A stretch of DNA of 64,000 nt from Rhodoferax sp. (GTDB lineage: Bacteria > Pseudomonadota > Gammaproteobacteria > Burkholderiales > Burkholderiaceae_C): the NCBI RefSeq assembly GCF_023700745.1, contig NZ_JAMPYG010000001.1:354889-418888 (forward strand), written 5' to 3'. Both the position numbers and the translations under genes were made by a program. Shown in pieces: positions 1 to 7,429 of the stretch. Position 1 is the first letter of the stretch. Each line of letters opens with the position of its first letter. The notes under the pieces were generated by a model. That model was not told the origin of the DNA. It worked only from the letters and a program-made list of their open reading frames with translations, and did not search any database.

Positions 1-173
1 ACATGCACCGTGCTCATGGTACGAAACAGCAGTGCTGGCGTGAGCACCATGAACACCAGGTTGGACAAGTCCTTGATGGCTTCCGCCCTGATCCAGCCGG
101 CACGACCCGCAATGAACCCAATGGCGATCAATAAAACGACAGGCAGCAGGGCAGAAAAAACCGGGTGATTCAC
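1..173 (-). CDS. AEC-family transporter, N-terminal fragment (cut by window edge)
   Basis: This is the first 57 codons of a minus-strand gene that runs off the left edge. The start is GTG at 173; no ATG lies nearby. The peptide begins VNHPVFSALLPVVLLIAIGF and continues with RAGWI, then KDLSNLVFMVLTPALLFRTM. This matches the first two membrane segments of the auxin-efflux-carrier/malate permease (AEC) family, whose members export or import organic acids through about ten transmembrane helices. Only the N-terminus is visible, so the substrate cannot be inferred. Family assignment is from the loop between helix 1 and helix 2 and is moderately secure. Confidence 0.65.
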   Translation of the reverse strand, partial: MNHPVFSALLPVVLLIAIGFIAGRAGWIRAEAIKDLSNLVFMVLTPALLFRTMSTVH

Positions 174-219
174 GTCAGGCAATCAGATTGAGTGGGGTCT
201 GATTGTCCCTGATCGTGCG

Positions 220-363
220 CTACTTGCCAGCGCTCTTGGCACTTTCAGCCATTTTTGACCTCAACACACCGTAAGCAATTCCCAAGCCAACGACGATCGC
301 GGCGATCACCACAAAGCTCATGATGCCGTAGTCGGTGGAAAAAAGGTCTTGTAGAGCTTTCAT
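220..363 (-). CDS. Small DUF3149-like single-pass membrane protein
   Basis: A 47-residue ORF starts at ATG 363 and ends with TAG at 220. It begins MKALQDLFSTDYGIMSFVVI, followed by one hydrophobic helix (about residues 14-34) and a short Lys/Ser-rich tail. The N-terminal pattern (aromatic/Leu, then STDYG.MS, then a helix) is what I recall of DUF3149, a family of tiny proteobacterial membrane proteins of unknown function. It lies 46 bases from the AEC gene start on the same strand, so the two may be cotranscribed. An imperfect FNR-like half site (ATCAA near 449-453) lies upstream, but I do not treat it as a site. Function is unknown. Confidence 0.6.
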   Translation of the reverse strand: MKALQDLFSTDYGIMSFVVIAAIVVGLGIAYGVLRSKMAESAKSAGK

Positions 364-489
364 GGTGCGCGTCCTTAAAAATATCAATCACCGAGCCCAA
401 ACGGGCGTCGCTGAACTATGCGACGTCGCATGCCTTGAAAATCTGACCTACATCAAATTTCAGGAAAATAAGTCGTGACCGCGCCCGGG

Positions 490-1020
490 TTATGGCGTCT
501 GGTTGGTGGTCTGGGCCGCCGTGGCGCAGTCGGCACAGACACCTCGTACCGCCAGATCCAGACTCAAACCCTGATAGCCCAGCGCCTTGAGCGCTTGCAA
601 GGCGTTTTGCGCAGCCACTTCCAGATCAAGCGCATTGCCCTGCAAGGCACCCTGCAAAGGTTGGTCGCGATGGCAGTTCTGGCATTCGAAGTGCGGCAAG
701 GCATGCACGCTGGCGGGCATGGCCTGGTAGCGCCGCACCCGCCTGGCATCAACCCGGCACAGCAGCAGGCCCACTTGCGTCAGGCGATCAATCAGGCGAT
801 AAAGGGTGACGCGGTCGAGCGTGCTGCCTGTTTCGCCCTGGGCTTCTGTGGCGGTGTCGTTTTGCAGCGCCGTTTGCAACTGGGCGTGGGTATAGCTGGT
901 GTCCGGGTGCGCCAGCAGCCAGCCCAGCACACGCCGGGCCGCATCGGTGCGCCGCAAGCCATGGGCAGACAGCAAGGCATCGATGGGATCGACGAGAGAT
1001 AAAGGGGACGCGACAGGCAT
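490..1020 (-). CDS. zur: Zinc uptake regulator, Fur family (Zur)
   Basis: A 176-residue Fur-superfamily repressor that senses zinc and represses uptake genes when zinc is plentiful. I chose ATG 1020 (MPVASPLS...) rather than the longer frame to 1095, because the longer frame would translate through the operator-like repeats. Residues about 22-90 form the winged helix (TLDRVTLYRLIDRL is the recognition-helix region). H110, C113, C116 in HFECQNCH and the C-terminal C162/C165 pair are the expected structural zinc site. It is divergent from the znuCBA genes with the operator pair between them, which supports Zur over Fur or PerR. Confidence 0.9.
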   Translation of the reverse strand: MPVASPLSLVDPIDALLSAHGLRRTDAARRVLGWLLAHPDTSYTHAQLQTALQNDTATEAQGETGSTLDRVTLYRLIDRLTQVGLLLCRVDARRVRRYQAMPASVHALPHFECQNCHRDQPLQGALQGNALDLEVAAQNALQALKALGYQGLSLDLAVRGVCADCATAAQTTNQTP

Positions 1021-1062
1021 CGGACGGAATTTGTGGCTATGAATTTGCTTCGGAAGCATTTT

Positions 1063-1106
1063 ATTGCAATTGAGTTGCGATAAACTATATTGCAATTCAG
1101 TTGCAT
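1063..1106. promoter_or_regulatory. Tandem Zur operator-like dyads between zur and znu genes
   Basis: Two near-identical 15-bp dyads lie 26 bp apart. Site 2 (1091-1105) reads TGCAATTCAGTTGCA, a perfect 5-bp inverted repeat TGCAA/TTGCA with a 5-bp spacer. Site 1 (1065-1079) reads TGCAATTGAGTTGCG, with one mismatch. They are the only strong symmetry in the short zur/znu divergent gap, so they are the likely Zur binding sites and may overlap both promoters. Assignment is by position and symmetry, not by a matched consensus. Confidence 0.7.
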
Positions 1107-1138
1107 TATTGCAGCAATTTACCGATTTTCATCATGCC

Positions 1139-1336
1139 ATGACGCATCCAGCTCCCATACACCTGCACGATCACGCGCGTGCACCCACCCATGCCAGCCT
1201 CCCCCAGGCCAGAATCAGCAGGCGCCTGAGCGTACTGGCCTGGCCTGCATGGCGAAGAATCCTGGTCATCCTGCCGCTGGTGATCACGCTCTGGCTGGCT
1301 GTTTGGTGGGCCAACATGGGAGCGGTCCCGTGGTAA
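1139..1336 (+). CDS. Small His-rich single-pass membrane protein upstream of znuC
   Basis: A 65-residue ORF from ATG 1139 to TAA 1336. The N-terminus is histidine-rich (MTHPAPIHLHDHARAPTHAS) and is followed by one hydrophobic helix at about residues 40-60 (ILVILPLVITLWLAVWW). Its stop overlaps the start of znuC by 7 bases, and the znuC Shine-Dalgarno GGGAG lies inside it, so translation is probably coupled. The His cluster and position suggest a zinc-handling or accessory role in the Zur regulon. I recognise no family, and the ORF could also be only a translated leader. Confidence 0.5.
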   Translation: MTHPAPIHLHDHARAPTHASLPQARISRRLSVLAWPAWRRILVILPLVITLWLAVWWANMGAVPW

Positions 1337-2067
1337 GGATTGACAACCTGACGGTGAGCTACCGCCAGCACCCTGCCCTGCACCACGTCAGCGGCGAATT
1401 TGCCAATGGCTCCCTCACCGCCGTGATCGGTCCCAATGGCTCGGGCAAGAGTACGCTGCTCAAAAGCATCATGGGCCTGCTGACAAGCTCTGGTGGACGT
1501 GTTCAGGTGAATACGCCGCGTGCACGCATCGCCTACCTGCCGCAAATGACCGAGATCGACCGCAGCTTTCCGATGCCGGTGCGCGATTGCGTGCTGCTGG
1601 GTTGCTGGAGCGCCTTGGGAGCCTGGGGCGGCGTCACTGCCGACATGCTGGCCTGTGCCGATGCCGCCATTCACAACGTCGGGCTGGAGGGTTTTGAGGA
1701 GCGCACGGTGGGCTCGCTGTCGAGCGGACAGTTTCAGCGCGTGCTGTTTGCCCGTCTGCTGATGCAGGACGCCGATCTGATTCTGCTCGACGAACCCTTC
1801 AACGCGATGGACTCGCGCACCACGGCCACGCTGCTCGACCTGATCAAACAGTGGCACGCCCAGGGCCGCACCGTGATTGCCGTGCTGCATGACGACGCCC
1901 AGGTGCGCGCCCACTTTGATCAGACGGTGCTGCTGGCGCGCGAACTGGTGGCCTGGGGCGATACAGCGGCGGTGCTGACAGATGCCAATTTGCTGCGTGC
2001 CCGCGCCCTGGCCGAAGCCTGGGACGATAGCGCCGACATTTGCCACACCGACGAGGTCACCGCATGA
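1330..2067 (+). CDS. znuC: Zinc ABC transporter, ATP-binding protein ZnuC
   Basis: A 245-residue ABC ATPase powering zinc import with ZnuB and ZnuA. Start GTG 1330 is preferred: GGGAG lies 7 bases upstream, and the protein then begins VVRIDNLTVSY, the normal start of an ABC domain, whereas the longer frame would translate the upstream membrane ORF out of frame. Visible motifs are Walker A GPNGSGKST (residues 34-42), signature LSSGQFQ (130-136), Walker B LILLDEP (150-156) and the H-loop His187. The C-terminus overlaps znuB by ATGA. It is in the Zur-type operon, so zinc (possibly also manganese) is the expected substrate. Confidence 0.9.
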   Translation: MVRIDNLTVSYRQHPALHHVSGEFANGSLTAVIGPNGSGKSTLLKSIMGLLTSSGGRVQVNTPRARIAYLPQMTEIDRSFPMPVRDCVLLGCWSALGAWGGVTADMLACADAAIHNVGLEGFEERTVGSLSSGQFQRVLFARLLMQDADLILLDEPFNAMDSRTTATLLDLIKQWHAQGRTVIAVLHDDAQVRAHFDQTVLLARELVAWGDTAAVLTDANLLRARALAEAWDDSADICHTDEVTA

Positions 2068-2948
2068 TGGCGCTGTGGGACTTTGTGGTCGGCCCGTTTG
2101 CCGAATTCGCCTTCATGCGCCGTGCGCTGGTGGCCACGCTGGCGCTCGCCGTGAGCGCCGCCCCGCTTGGTGTCTTCCTGACGCTGCGCCGCATGAGTCT
2201 GCTGGGTGATGCCATCAGCCACGCTGTGCTGCCCGGTGTGGCGATTGGTTTCATGTTTTCTGGCCTGTCACTGACCGCCATGGCCGCCGGTGGCGTGATC
2301 TCGGGCATGCTGGCCGCCGGCCTGGCCGGCTTCATCAGCCGCTTCACCACGCTGAAAGAAGACGCCAGCCTGGCCGCAATTTACCTGGTGGCGCTGGCCC
2401 TGGGGGTGACCCTGTTATCGCGGCAAGGTACACAGCTCGACCTGCTGCACATTTTGTTCGGCAGTGCCCTGGGGGTGGATGGCTCCGGATTGCTGCTGGT
2501 GGTCAGCGTCGCCAGTGTCAGCGTGATCGCCCTGGCGGCGCTGTACCGCGGACTGGTACTGGAGAGCTTTGACCCGGTATTTCTGGCTGCCGCGGGCTGC
2601 GGCTGGGGCCGTCGCGGCTGGATCTGGCAGCAGGCTTTTCTGATGCTGGTCGTGGTCAACCTGGTGGCCGGCTTTCAGACCCTGGGCACGCTGATGGCGG
2701 TGGGTCTGATGATGCTGCCAGCGGTATCGGCCCGGCTCTGGCACGATTCCTTGAGCGCTCAACTGGTCAACGCCAGCGTCCAGGCCGCCTTAGCCGGCAG
2801 CGTCGGGCTGCTGCTGTCCTACCACCTCGACACACCCAGCGGGCCGACCATCATTGGCTGCGCCGGGCTGCTTTACGGCCTGTCCCTGGCGGTATCGCCC
2901 GGCGGCTGGCTGCCCCGCGCGCTCAAGCGCCCGCACCGGGTCGGCTGA
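2064..2948 (+). CDS. znuB: Zinc ABC transporter, permease ZnuB
   Basis: A 294-residue ABC-3 family permease with about eight hydrophobic helices, the membrane channel for the ZnuABC system. Start ATG 2064 overlaps the znuC stop (ATGA). The family hallmark near the N-terminus is visible: LRRMSLLGDAISHAVLPGVA, the conserved metal-permease segment. The C-terminal helices carry a typical TLGTLMAVGLMMLPAVSARL stretch. The order ATPase, permease, binding protein matches related betaproteobacterial zinc operons. Confidence 0.9.
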   Translation: MMALWDFVVGPFAEFAFMRRALVATLALAVSAAPLGVFLTLRRMSLLGDAISHAVLPGVAIGFMFSGLSLTAMAAGGVISGMLAAGLAGFISRFTTLKEDASLAAIYLVALALGVTLLSRQGTQLDLLHILFGSALGVDGSGLLLVVSVASVSVIALAALYRGLVLESFDPVFLAAAGCGWGRRGWIWQQAFLMLVVVNLVAGFQTLGTLMAVGLMMLPAVSARLWHDSLSAQLVNASVQAALAGSVGLLLSYHLDTPSGPTIIGCAGLLYGLSLAVSPGGWLPRALKRPHRVG

Positions 2949-2979
2949 ATTTACCCCCAATAGACAAGAAAACCACACC

Positions 2980-3882
2980 ATGATCAACATCCTCGCGATC
3001 CCGGCACTGCTTTTTGGCGTGCTCTTCATGCCAGTCGGCCATGCCACAGAGCCGGTTCCGGTGGTGGCCTCGTTCAGCATCCTCGGCGACCTGGTGCAGG
3101 TGGTGGGTGGCGAGCGTGTGCAGGTCACGACCCTGGTGGGGCCCGATGCCGACGCCCACAGCTTCGAGCCCAGACCCGCCGACGCGAGGACCATTTTGAA
3201 AGCACGGCTGTTTGTGATCAATGGGCTCAACTTTGAACCCTGGGCCGAAAAACTGGCCAAATCGGCCGCTTACCAGGGCAGCATGGTGGTGGCCTCGCGT
3301 GGCGTCAAGCCGCTTCAGCTGGAAGCCGCTGGCCACGGTCACGGCCACCATGATGCCGACCCGCACGCCTGGCAAAACCCCAACAACGTGGTGCTGTACG
3401 TACAAAATATTGCTGCCAGCCTGTCCAAAGTGGACCCTGCGGGTGCGAGCAGCTACCAGGCCAATGCAGCGCGTTATGCCCAACAGCTGCAAGAGTTTGA
3501 TGCGCAAGCCAGGGCGCAAATTGCCGCCCTGCCCGCAGCCAAACGCAAGGTGATCACCTCACACGATGCTTTTGGCTACTTTGCGGCGCATTACCAGATC
3601 AAGTTTCTGTCGCCTGAGGGTGTCAACGCCGATGCCACGCCCAGCGCGAAACATGTGGCCGGGTTGATCCGGCAAATGAAGCGCGAAAAAATCAGGGCCG
3701 TCTTTGTCGAGAACATGAGCAACCCCAAATTGATCGCGCAACTCAGCAAAGACGCTGGCGCCACGCTGGGCGGCACCCTGTACTCCGACGCGCTGTCCGG
3801 GCCGGCTGAGCCGGGTTCAAGTTACCTCAAAATGATGCAGCACAACCTGACGCAACTGCTTGCCGGCATGCTACTTAATTAG
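2980..3882 (+). CDS. znuA: Zinc ABC transporter, periplasmic binding protein ZnuA
   Basis: A 300-residue cluster A-I metal-binding protein. ATG 2980 gives a Sec signal peptide (cleavage after about residue 22, ...GHA). Likely zinc ligands are H60 in GPDADAHSFEP, H129 in DADPHAW, H195 in ITSHDAFGY and the C-terminal Asp in LYSDALS. A short His-rich loop, GHGHGHH (residues 118-124), marks it as zinc- rather than manganese-type, although the loop is shorter than in enterobacterial ZnuA. The gene starts 31 bases after znuB and closes the operon. Confidence 0.9.
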   Translation: MINILAIPALLFGVLFMPVGHATEPVPVVASFSILGDLVQVVGGERVQVTTLVGPDADAHSFEPRPADARTILKARLFVINGLNFEPWAEKLAKSAAYQGSMVVASRGVKPLQLEAAGHGHGHHDADPHAWQNPNNVVLYVQNIAASLSKVDPAGASSYQANAARYAQQLQEFDAQARAQIAALPAAKRKVITSHDAFGYFAAHYQIKFLSPEGVNADATPSAKHVAGLIRQMKREKIRAVFVENMSNPKLIAQLSKDAGATLGGTLYSDALSGPAEPGSSYLKMMQHNLTQLLAGMLLN

Positions 3883-3885
3883 TTG

Positions 3886-3921
3886 GGGTCAGAGCACATC
3901 ACTGCGTGAGTGGTCTGACCC
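3886..3921. repeat. Hairpin after znuA (GGGTCAGA/TCTGACCC inverted repeat)
   Basis: An 8-bp perfect stem GGGTCAGA (3886-3893) with TCTGACCC (3914-3921) encloses a second small stem CACT/AGTG. It begins 3 bases after the znuA stop and ends 8 bases before the stop of the convergent gene. There is no T-run, so it is a poor intrinsic terminator. The TTGGGGTCAGA-type arm resembles REP hairpins common at 3' ends of genes in many proteobacteria (from memory). Confidence 0.55.
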
Positions 3922-3929
3922 GCAAAGTC

Positions 3930-4286
3930 TCAGGATGGGTTGGCTGGTGCCATCGCATCCCAGGCCGCCAGCGCCTCGGCCACCAGCATCAGGCCGGGGC
4001 CGCCGCCCATGTAGACACAGACCGCCAGCGCCTCTTCGAGCTCGCCGCGGGTGCAACCCAGGCGGTGCAAAGCCTTGACGTGAAACGCAATGCAGCCAGC
4101 GCAGTGCTGGGTGATGCCGATGGCCAGGGCAATCAGCTCCTTGTGTTTGGCGCTGACCAGCCCCTCGGCCATCGAGGCCTTGGCCAACTGGGCAAAACCC
4201 TGCATGGCTTCGCCTTGCGATTTGCGAAAGGGACCGAGCTTGTCATTGATGCTCTTCATCAGGCCAATGGAATCAAAGGTACTCAT
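3930..4286 (-). CDS. Carboxymuconolactone decarboxylase / AhpD-like protein
   Basis: A 118-residue all-helical protein with the AhpD-type redox motif TQHCAGCIAFHVKAL (CxxC then His four residues on). Such proteins are disulfide reductases or peroxide-detoxifying alkylhydroperoxidase-like enzymes. I chose ATG 4286, with AAGGAG 4 bases upstream; the GTG one codon earlier is less likely. The gene converges on znuA and stands alone. The CxxC is intact, so a thiol peroxidase-related role is more likely than lactone decarboxylation, but the substrate is unknown. Confidence 0.8.
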   Translation of the reverse strand: MSTFDSIGLMKSINDKLGPFRKSQGEAMQGFAQLAKASMAEGLVSAKHKELIALAIGITQHCAGCIAFHVKALHRLGCTRGELEEALAVCVYMGGGPGLMLVAEALAAWDAMAPANPS

Positions 4287-4690
4287 CACACTCCTTGCTT
4301 TTGAAAATCTACCAACTTCAGCAATCAGTTGCCGTATGCCGTCACGATGGCAAGCCTTGTGTTGTTGAACCCAGGGCCTGTTTGCATCACGCCATGATTA
4401 CATAAGTCATGCTGGAATTATTGTAAATGCAAGTCACTGGGTCACCCAAAACCGGGTGCGATTCAAAGTGATGTGGCACCCTGAAGAAATCATGGCATCA
4501 CGTGATACCCGGCCCGGCGACTGGGCCATGCGCATGCGGTTTTGGGGTGAAAACACACGCGAAATTGAAGCGGCTGTATGCAAGCGCTCGTCGTCGCGCG
4601 CCTTCCACCCCAAAGCCCGGTCGCATAGCCCAATCACCGTGCCTGACGCTGTCGAAGTTAGCATTTTTGTGGCAACCCCACCGCTCGCAA
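4287..4690. other. Intergenic stretch without convincing gene
   Basis: About 400 bases between the AhpD-like gene start and the structured repeat at 4691. An open frame on either strand spans part of it, but the peptides show no recognisable domain and no ribosome-binding site. A small dyad CATGA-TCATG (4393-4411) may belong to the promoter of the AhpD-like gene. I see nothing else here. Confidence 0.4.
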
Positions 4691-4780
4691 AATCAGTCGG
4701 GCGATACGTTTTGCGAAGGTCAAGGAGGAGCCCGCGTAGCGGGCGGGGGACACGTAGCAAAGCGTATTGCCCGGCTGATT
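4691..4780 (+). repeat. Structured repeat, family 1 copy 1 (GGAGGAG element)
   Basis: A 24-bp outer stem (4691-4714 with 4757-4780) is complete on the + strand, with three G-U wobbles. It encloses GAAGGTCAAGGAGGAG (4715-4730), a 5-bp hairpin CCCGC-GTA-GCGGG (4731-4743) and CGGGGGACACG (4744-4754). The same layout, with a different outer stem and different inner hairpin, recurs at 41541-41643. The wobbles would be A-C mismatches on the other strand, so an RNA read from the + strand is favoured. It lies between the AhpD-like gene start and the end of the transporter operon. No known family recognised; a GGAG directly 5' of a hairpin also resembles REP elements moved by RAYT transposases. Confidence 0.7.
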
Positions 4781-4942
4781 CGCCCATGACCGTGTTTTCT
4801 GCCCCGACCCGATAGACCTACCTGCGTGCTTCGGAAAAGAAGAATTCATCTGAAGCCCGCACATCATTTTGAATCGCACCCCCAAAAACACCGGACTCCA
4901 ACCTACAAAAGCAACATGAATTGGCATCCGACCCTCAATTGG
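4781..4942. other. Intergenic tail before the transporter operon
   Basis: About 160 bases between the structured repeat and the 3' end of the selenium-type transporter operon. I see no gene, hairpin or T-tract here. Confidence 0.3.
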
Positions 4943-5746
4943 TCAGCGCTGCATGGCCCAGCGGGCAAAGTAACTCAAAGCGTCGACCACGGCCACCAGC
5001 AGCATCATGGCGATCAGTACCGAACTGGTTTCCATCATCTGGAACAAGCCCATGTGAAAGGCCAGCATCTGCCCCAGACCACCGGCGCCAACGACACCCA
5101 GCACGGCCGCCGCACGGATGTTGTTTTCCCAGCGGTACAGGGTGTAGCTCACCAGTTGCGGCAAGGCCTGGGGGAAATCGGCGTACCAGAACACCTTGGC
5201 CTTGGATAGACCACGCACGCGCAGGGCCTCGGCCGGACCCTGCGGCTGGTTCTCGAAACTCTCGGCAAACAGGCGACCCAGCACCCCCGTGGTGTGCAGC
5301 GCCAGCGCCAGCGTGCCTGCCAATGGACCCAGCCCGGCCGAGATCAGCAGCAGCGCGGCCCAGACCAGTTCGGGAATACTGCGCAGTGCATTGAGCAGCA
5401 GCCGGGTCGGGCCACGCCAGCGTGCCGCGTCACCGGCGTGGGTTCGGGCCGCAGGCAGGGCCAGCGCCAAACCGGCCACAGCCGCCAGCGCCGTACCCAG
5501 CGCCGACATGGCCAGGGTCTCCAGGCTGGCCCACAGCACTTTGTGCAGAAACGCCGGGGCGGTTTGCGGCACCAGCAACTCACTGACAAAACGCCCCATG
5601 GAAGCCAGCGCGTCCAGCGACCAAAACCTGCCCCACTGCAAGTCCAGCGACATGAAGCTGGCCAGCACCAGGACCAGCAGCCCAAGGTTGAGCCAGCAGG
5701 CCTTGCAGCGCCAGTGCCACAGCGGCGGTGGACGCACGGGGCTCAT
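4943..5746 (-). CDS. PhnE/PtxC-like ABC transporter permease (second permease)
   Basis: A 267-residue inner-membrane permease with about six helices. The EAA-type loop (RLFAESFENQPQGPAEALRVRG) that contacts the ATPase is visible at about residues 155-180, followed by AGGLGQMLAFHMGLFQ, typical of phosphonate-type permeases. The start ATG 5746 overlaps the stop of the first permease gene (ATGA), so the two are translated together and probably form a heterodimer. Its PhnE similarity would suggest phosphonate, but the adjacent sen genes make a selenium oxyanion or related compound the likelier substrate (inference). Confidence 0.8.
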   Translation of the reverse strand: MSPVRPPPLWHWRCKACWLNLGLLVLVLASFMSLDLQWGRFWSLDALASMGRFVSELLVPQTAPAFLHKVLWASLETLAMSALGTALAAVAGLALALPAARTHAGDAARWRGPTRLLLNALRSIPELVWAALLLISAGLGPLAGTLALALHTTGVLGRLFAESFENQPQGPAEALRVRGLSKAKVFWYADFPQALPQLVSYTLYRWENNIRAAAVLGVVGAGGLGQMLAFHMGLFQMMETSSVLIAMMLLVAVVDALSYFARWAMQR

Positions 5747-6579
5747 GCCAGCGCCTTCCTCAGCAGGCCACTGGCCCGGTCGGCCAGCCAGACCAGCGCC
5801 ATGAACACCAGCAACATGGTGGCCACTTCGCTGCCATTAAACATCTTCATCGAGGCGTCCATCTGCTGACCCAGACCGCCGGCACCGACAAAGCCCAGCA
5901 CCGTCGACGAGCGGATGGCGCACTCCCAGCGGTAGACCGTGTAGCTGGTGAGCTCAGTAGCGCTTTGCGGCAGCAAGCCGTAGCAAAAGGCCTGCAAGCG
6001 GCCACTGCCGTTACGCAACAGGGTTTGTGTGGGTTGTCCATCGCTGGATTCCAGAATCTCGGCGTAGACCTTGCCCAGCATGCCGGCGTAAGTGAGCGCA
6101 ATGGCCAACACGCCCGAGGTCGGGCCCAAGCCGACGACGCGGACAAAAATCAGCGCCCAAATCAGCTCGGGCACACTTCTGAGCAACATCAGCAGCCAGC
6201 GCACCGCCTGGCGGACGGTAGCGGGCAACAAGGCCATGCGACCCGACAGGGCAGACACCGAGAGGGGGCGCGCCGCGATCAACGCCAGCGGGATGGCCCA
6301 GCCCAGCGCCAGCACGATGCCCGCCGTGGCGATGGCCACGGTGCGCCAGGTCTCGCGCGCCACCAGTAGCAAAAACTCCGGTTCCAGCTTGGGTGGGAAA
6401 AAGTCCCCCAGAAAGCTCAATGTGGGGCGCAGGCTCTCGGGGCTAAAGAGCGTCCAGGGCTTGAATTCAGCCAGCACCAGCAGCGGCCAGGCCACCACGC
6501 CCGTGACGAGCAGCGCAAACAGCCGGCCGATCCAGGCGGGGTCGCGTCGTGCCGCAGCCGGTGTGCGCAGGATTCCCAT
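5743..6579 (-). CDS. PhnE-like ABC transporter permease (first permease)
   Basis: A 278-residue permease paralogous to its downstream neighbour; both share the YTVYRWE/YTLYRWE and VGAGGLGQ segments near the C-terminus. It has hydrophobic helices throughout and an EAA loop (KVYAEILESSDGQPTQTLLRNG). It starts 1 base after the stop of the ATPase gene, and the order binding protein, ATPase, permease, permease is that of phn/ptx-type importers. Two distinct permease genes rather than one homodimeric PhnE is a common variant in selenium-linked copies of this system, as far as I recall. Confidence 0.8.
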   Translation of the reverse strand: MGILRTPAAARRDPAWIGRLFALLVTGVVAWPLLVLAEFKPWTLFSPESLRPTLSFLGDFFPPKLEPEFLLLVARETWRTVAIATAGIVLALGWAIPLALIAARPLSVSALSGRMALLPATVRQAVRWLLMLLRSVPELIWALIFVRVVGLGPTSGVLAIALTYAGMLGKVYAEILESSDGQPTQTLLRNGSGRLQAFCYGLLPQSATELTSYTVYRWECAIRSSTVLGFVGAGGLGQQMDASMKMFNGSEVATMLLVFMALVWLADRASGLLRKALA

Positions 6580-6580
6580 G

Positions 6581-7411
6581 TCAGCGGCAGGTCAAGGCCA
6601 CGGCCGGGACAGCGGCTGGCGACAGCTCAAGCGGCGTGGCCGGCCCGGTCAACTCGTCCAGGTGGCGCGCGTACAGATCGGTCAGGCGCTCAGGGGTCAC
6701 ATCAGAGGTCGGCAGGTCAAACACCACTTCGCCATCACGCAAACCCACGATGCGCGGGAAGTGCTGCAGCGCCATGTCGACATGGTGCAAGGTAGCGACC
6801 AGCGTGGCCTGCTGGTCACGCGCCACTGCGGTGATCGACGCACAGGCCTGGCGGGCGCGCTCGGGGTCGAGCGCCGACAGCGGCTCATCGACCAGCAACA
6901 GGCGCGCGTTGGCCACGGCCAGCCGCGCCAGCCCGACCCGCTGGCGCTCGCCGCCTGAGAGTCGGTCGACGCGCTCGAACAATTTTTCAGCCAGGTCAAA
7001 GCGCGCCAGTGCCGCTTCGGCCAGTTCGATCTGCCGTGGGTAGAGCAAGTTGCCCAGGCTGGCCCACAACCCCATGCCCGGCAGCAGGCCGGCCAGTACG
7101 GCCGTGATGACCCGCTGGCGCGGCGGCAACGGTGGCACCTGCGGGGCAAGACAGAGTTGACCGCGCAGGCGCTGCAAGTCTGCCGTGCGCAAGGCCCACG
7201 GATCGCGCCCATCGAGCAGCAATTGGCCTGCGCTCGGCTTGAGGGCGCAGGCCATCACCTGCAGCAGCGTGGTTTTGCCCGCACCCGAGGGGCCGATGAT
7301 GGCCACCTGCTCGCCCTGCGCCAGGCTCAGGTCCATGGCCTTGAGCGCTGGCGCAGCTGATGCGGGTGCCGACGGGTGCTGCGCCGAGCAGCCCTGCAAG
7401 GCTATGTGCAT
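6581..7411 (-). CDS. PhnC-like ABC transporter ATP-binding protein
   Basis: A 276-residue ABC ATPase with Walker A IGPSGAGKTTLL (about residues 39-50), signature LSGGERQRVGLARL, Walker B LLLVDEPLSALDP and an H-loop TLHHVD. It ends with a roughly 40-residue extension after the core (DLPTSDVTPERLTDLYARHLDEL), a PhnC-like feature. It is 18 bases downstream of the binding-protein gene on the same strand. It should energise uptake for the PhnD-like protein; the substrate is inferred from the neighbouring selenium genes, not from its own sequence. Confidence 0.85.
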   Translation of the reverse strand: MHIALQGCSAQHPSAPASAAPALKAMDLSLAQGEQVAIIGPSGAGKTTLLQVMACALKPSAGQLLLDGRDPWALRTADLQRLRGQLCLAPQVPPLPPRQRVITAVLAGLLPGMGLWASLGNLLYPRQIELAEAALARFDLAEKLFERVDRLSGGERQRVGLARLAVANARLLLVDEPLSALDPERARQACASITAVARDQQATLVATLHHVDMALQHFPRIVGLRDGEVVFDLPTSDVTPERLTDLYARHLDELTGPATPLELSPAAVPAVALTCR

Positions 7412-7429
7412 CGCAACAAGCCGCCTGGC

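Noticed and set aside
436..456. FNR-like site upstream of the DUF3149 gene
   Set aside because: Only one half site matches the consensus (CTGAC instead of TTGAT).
1090..1329. Extending znuC upstream to an ATG at 1090 (325 residues)
   Set aside because: The extra 80 residues are low-complexity, overlap the operators and the His-rich ORF, and lack ABC-domain character; GTG 1330 has a proper Shine-Dalgarno.
4456..4815. Plus-strand open frame in the gap before the transporter operon
   Set aside because: No ribosome-binding site or domain; it overlaps the structured repeat and is explained by GC-rich sequence.
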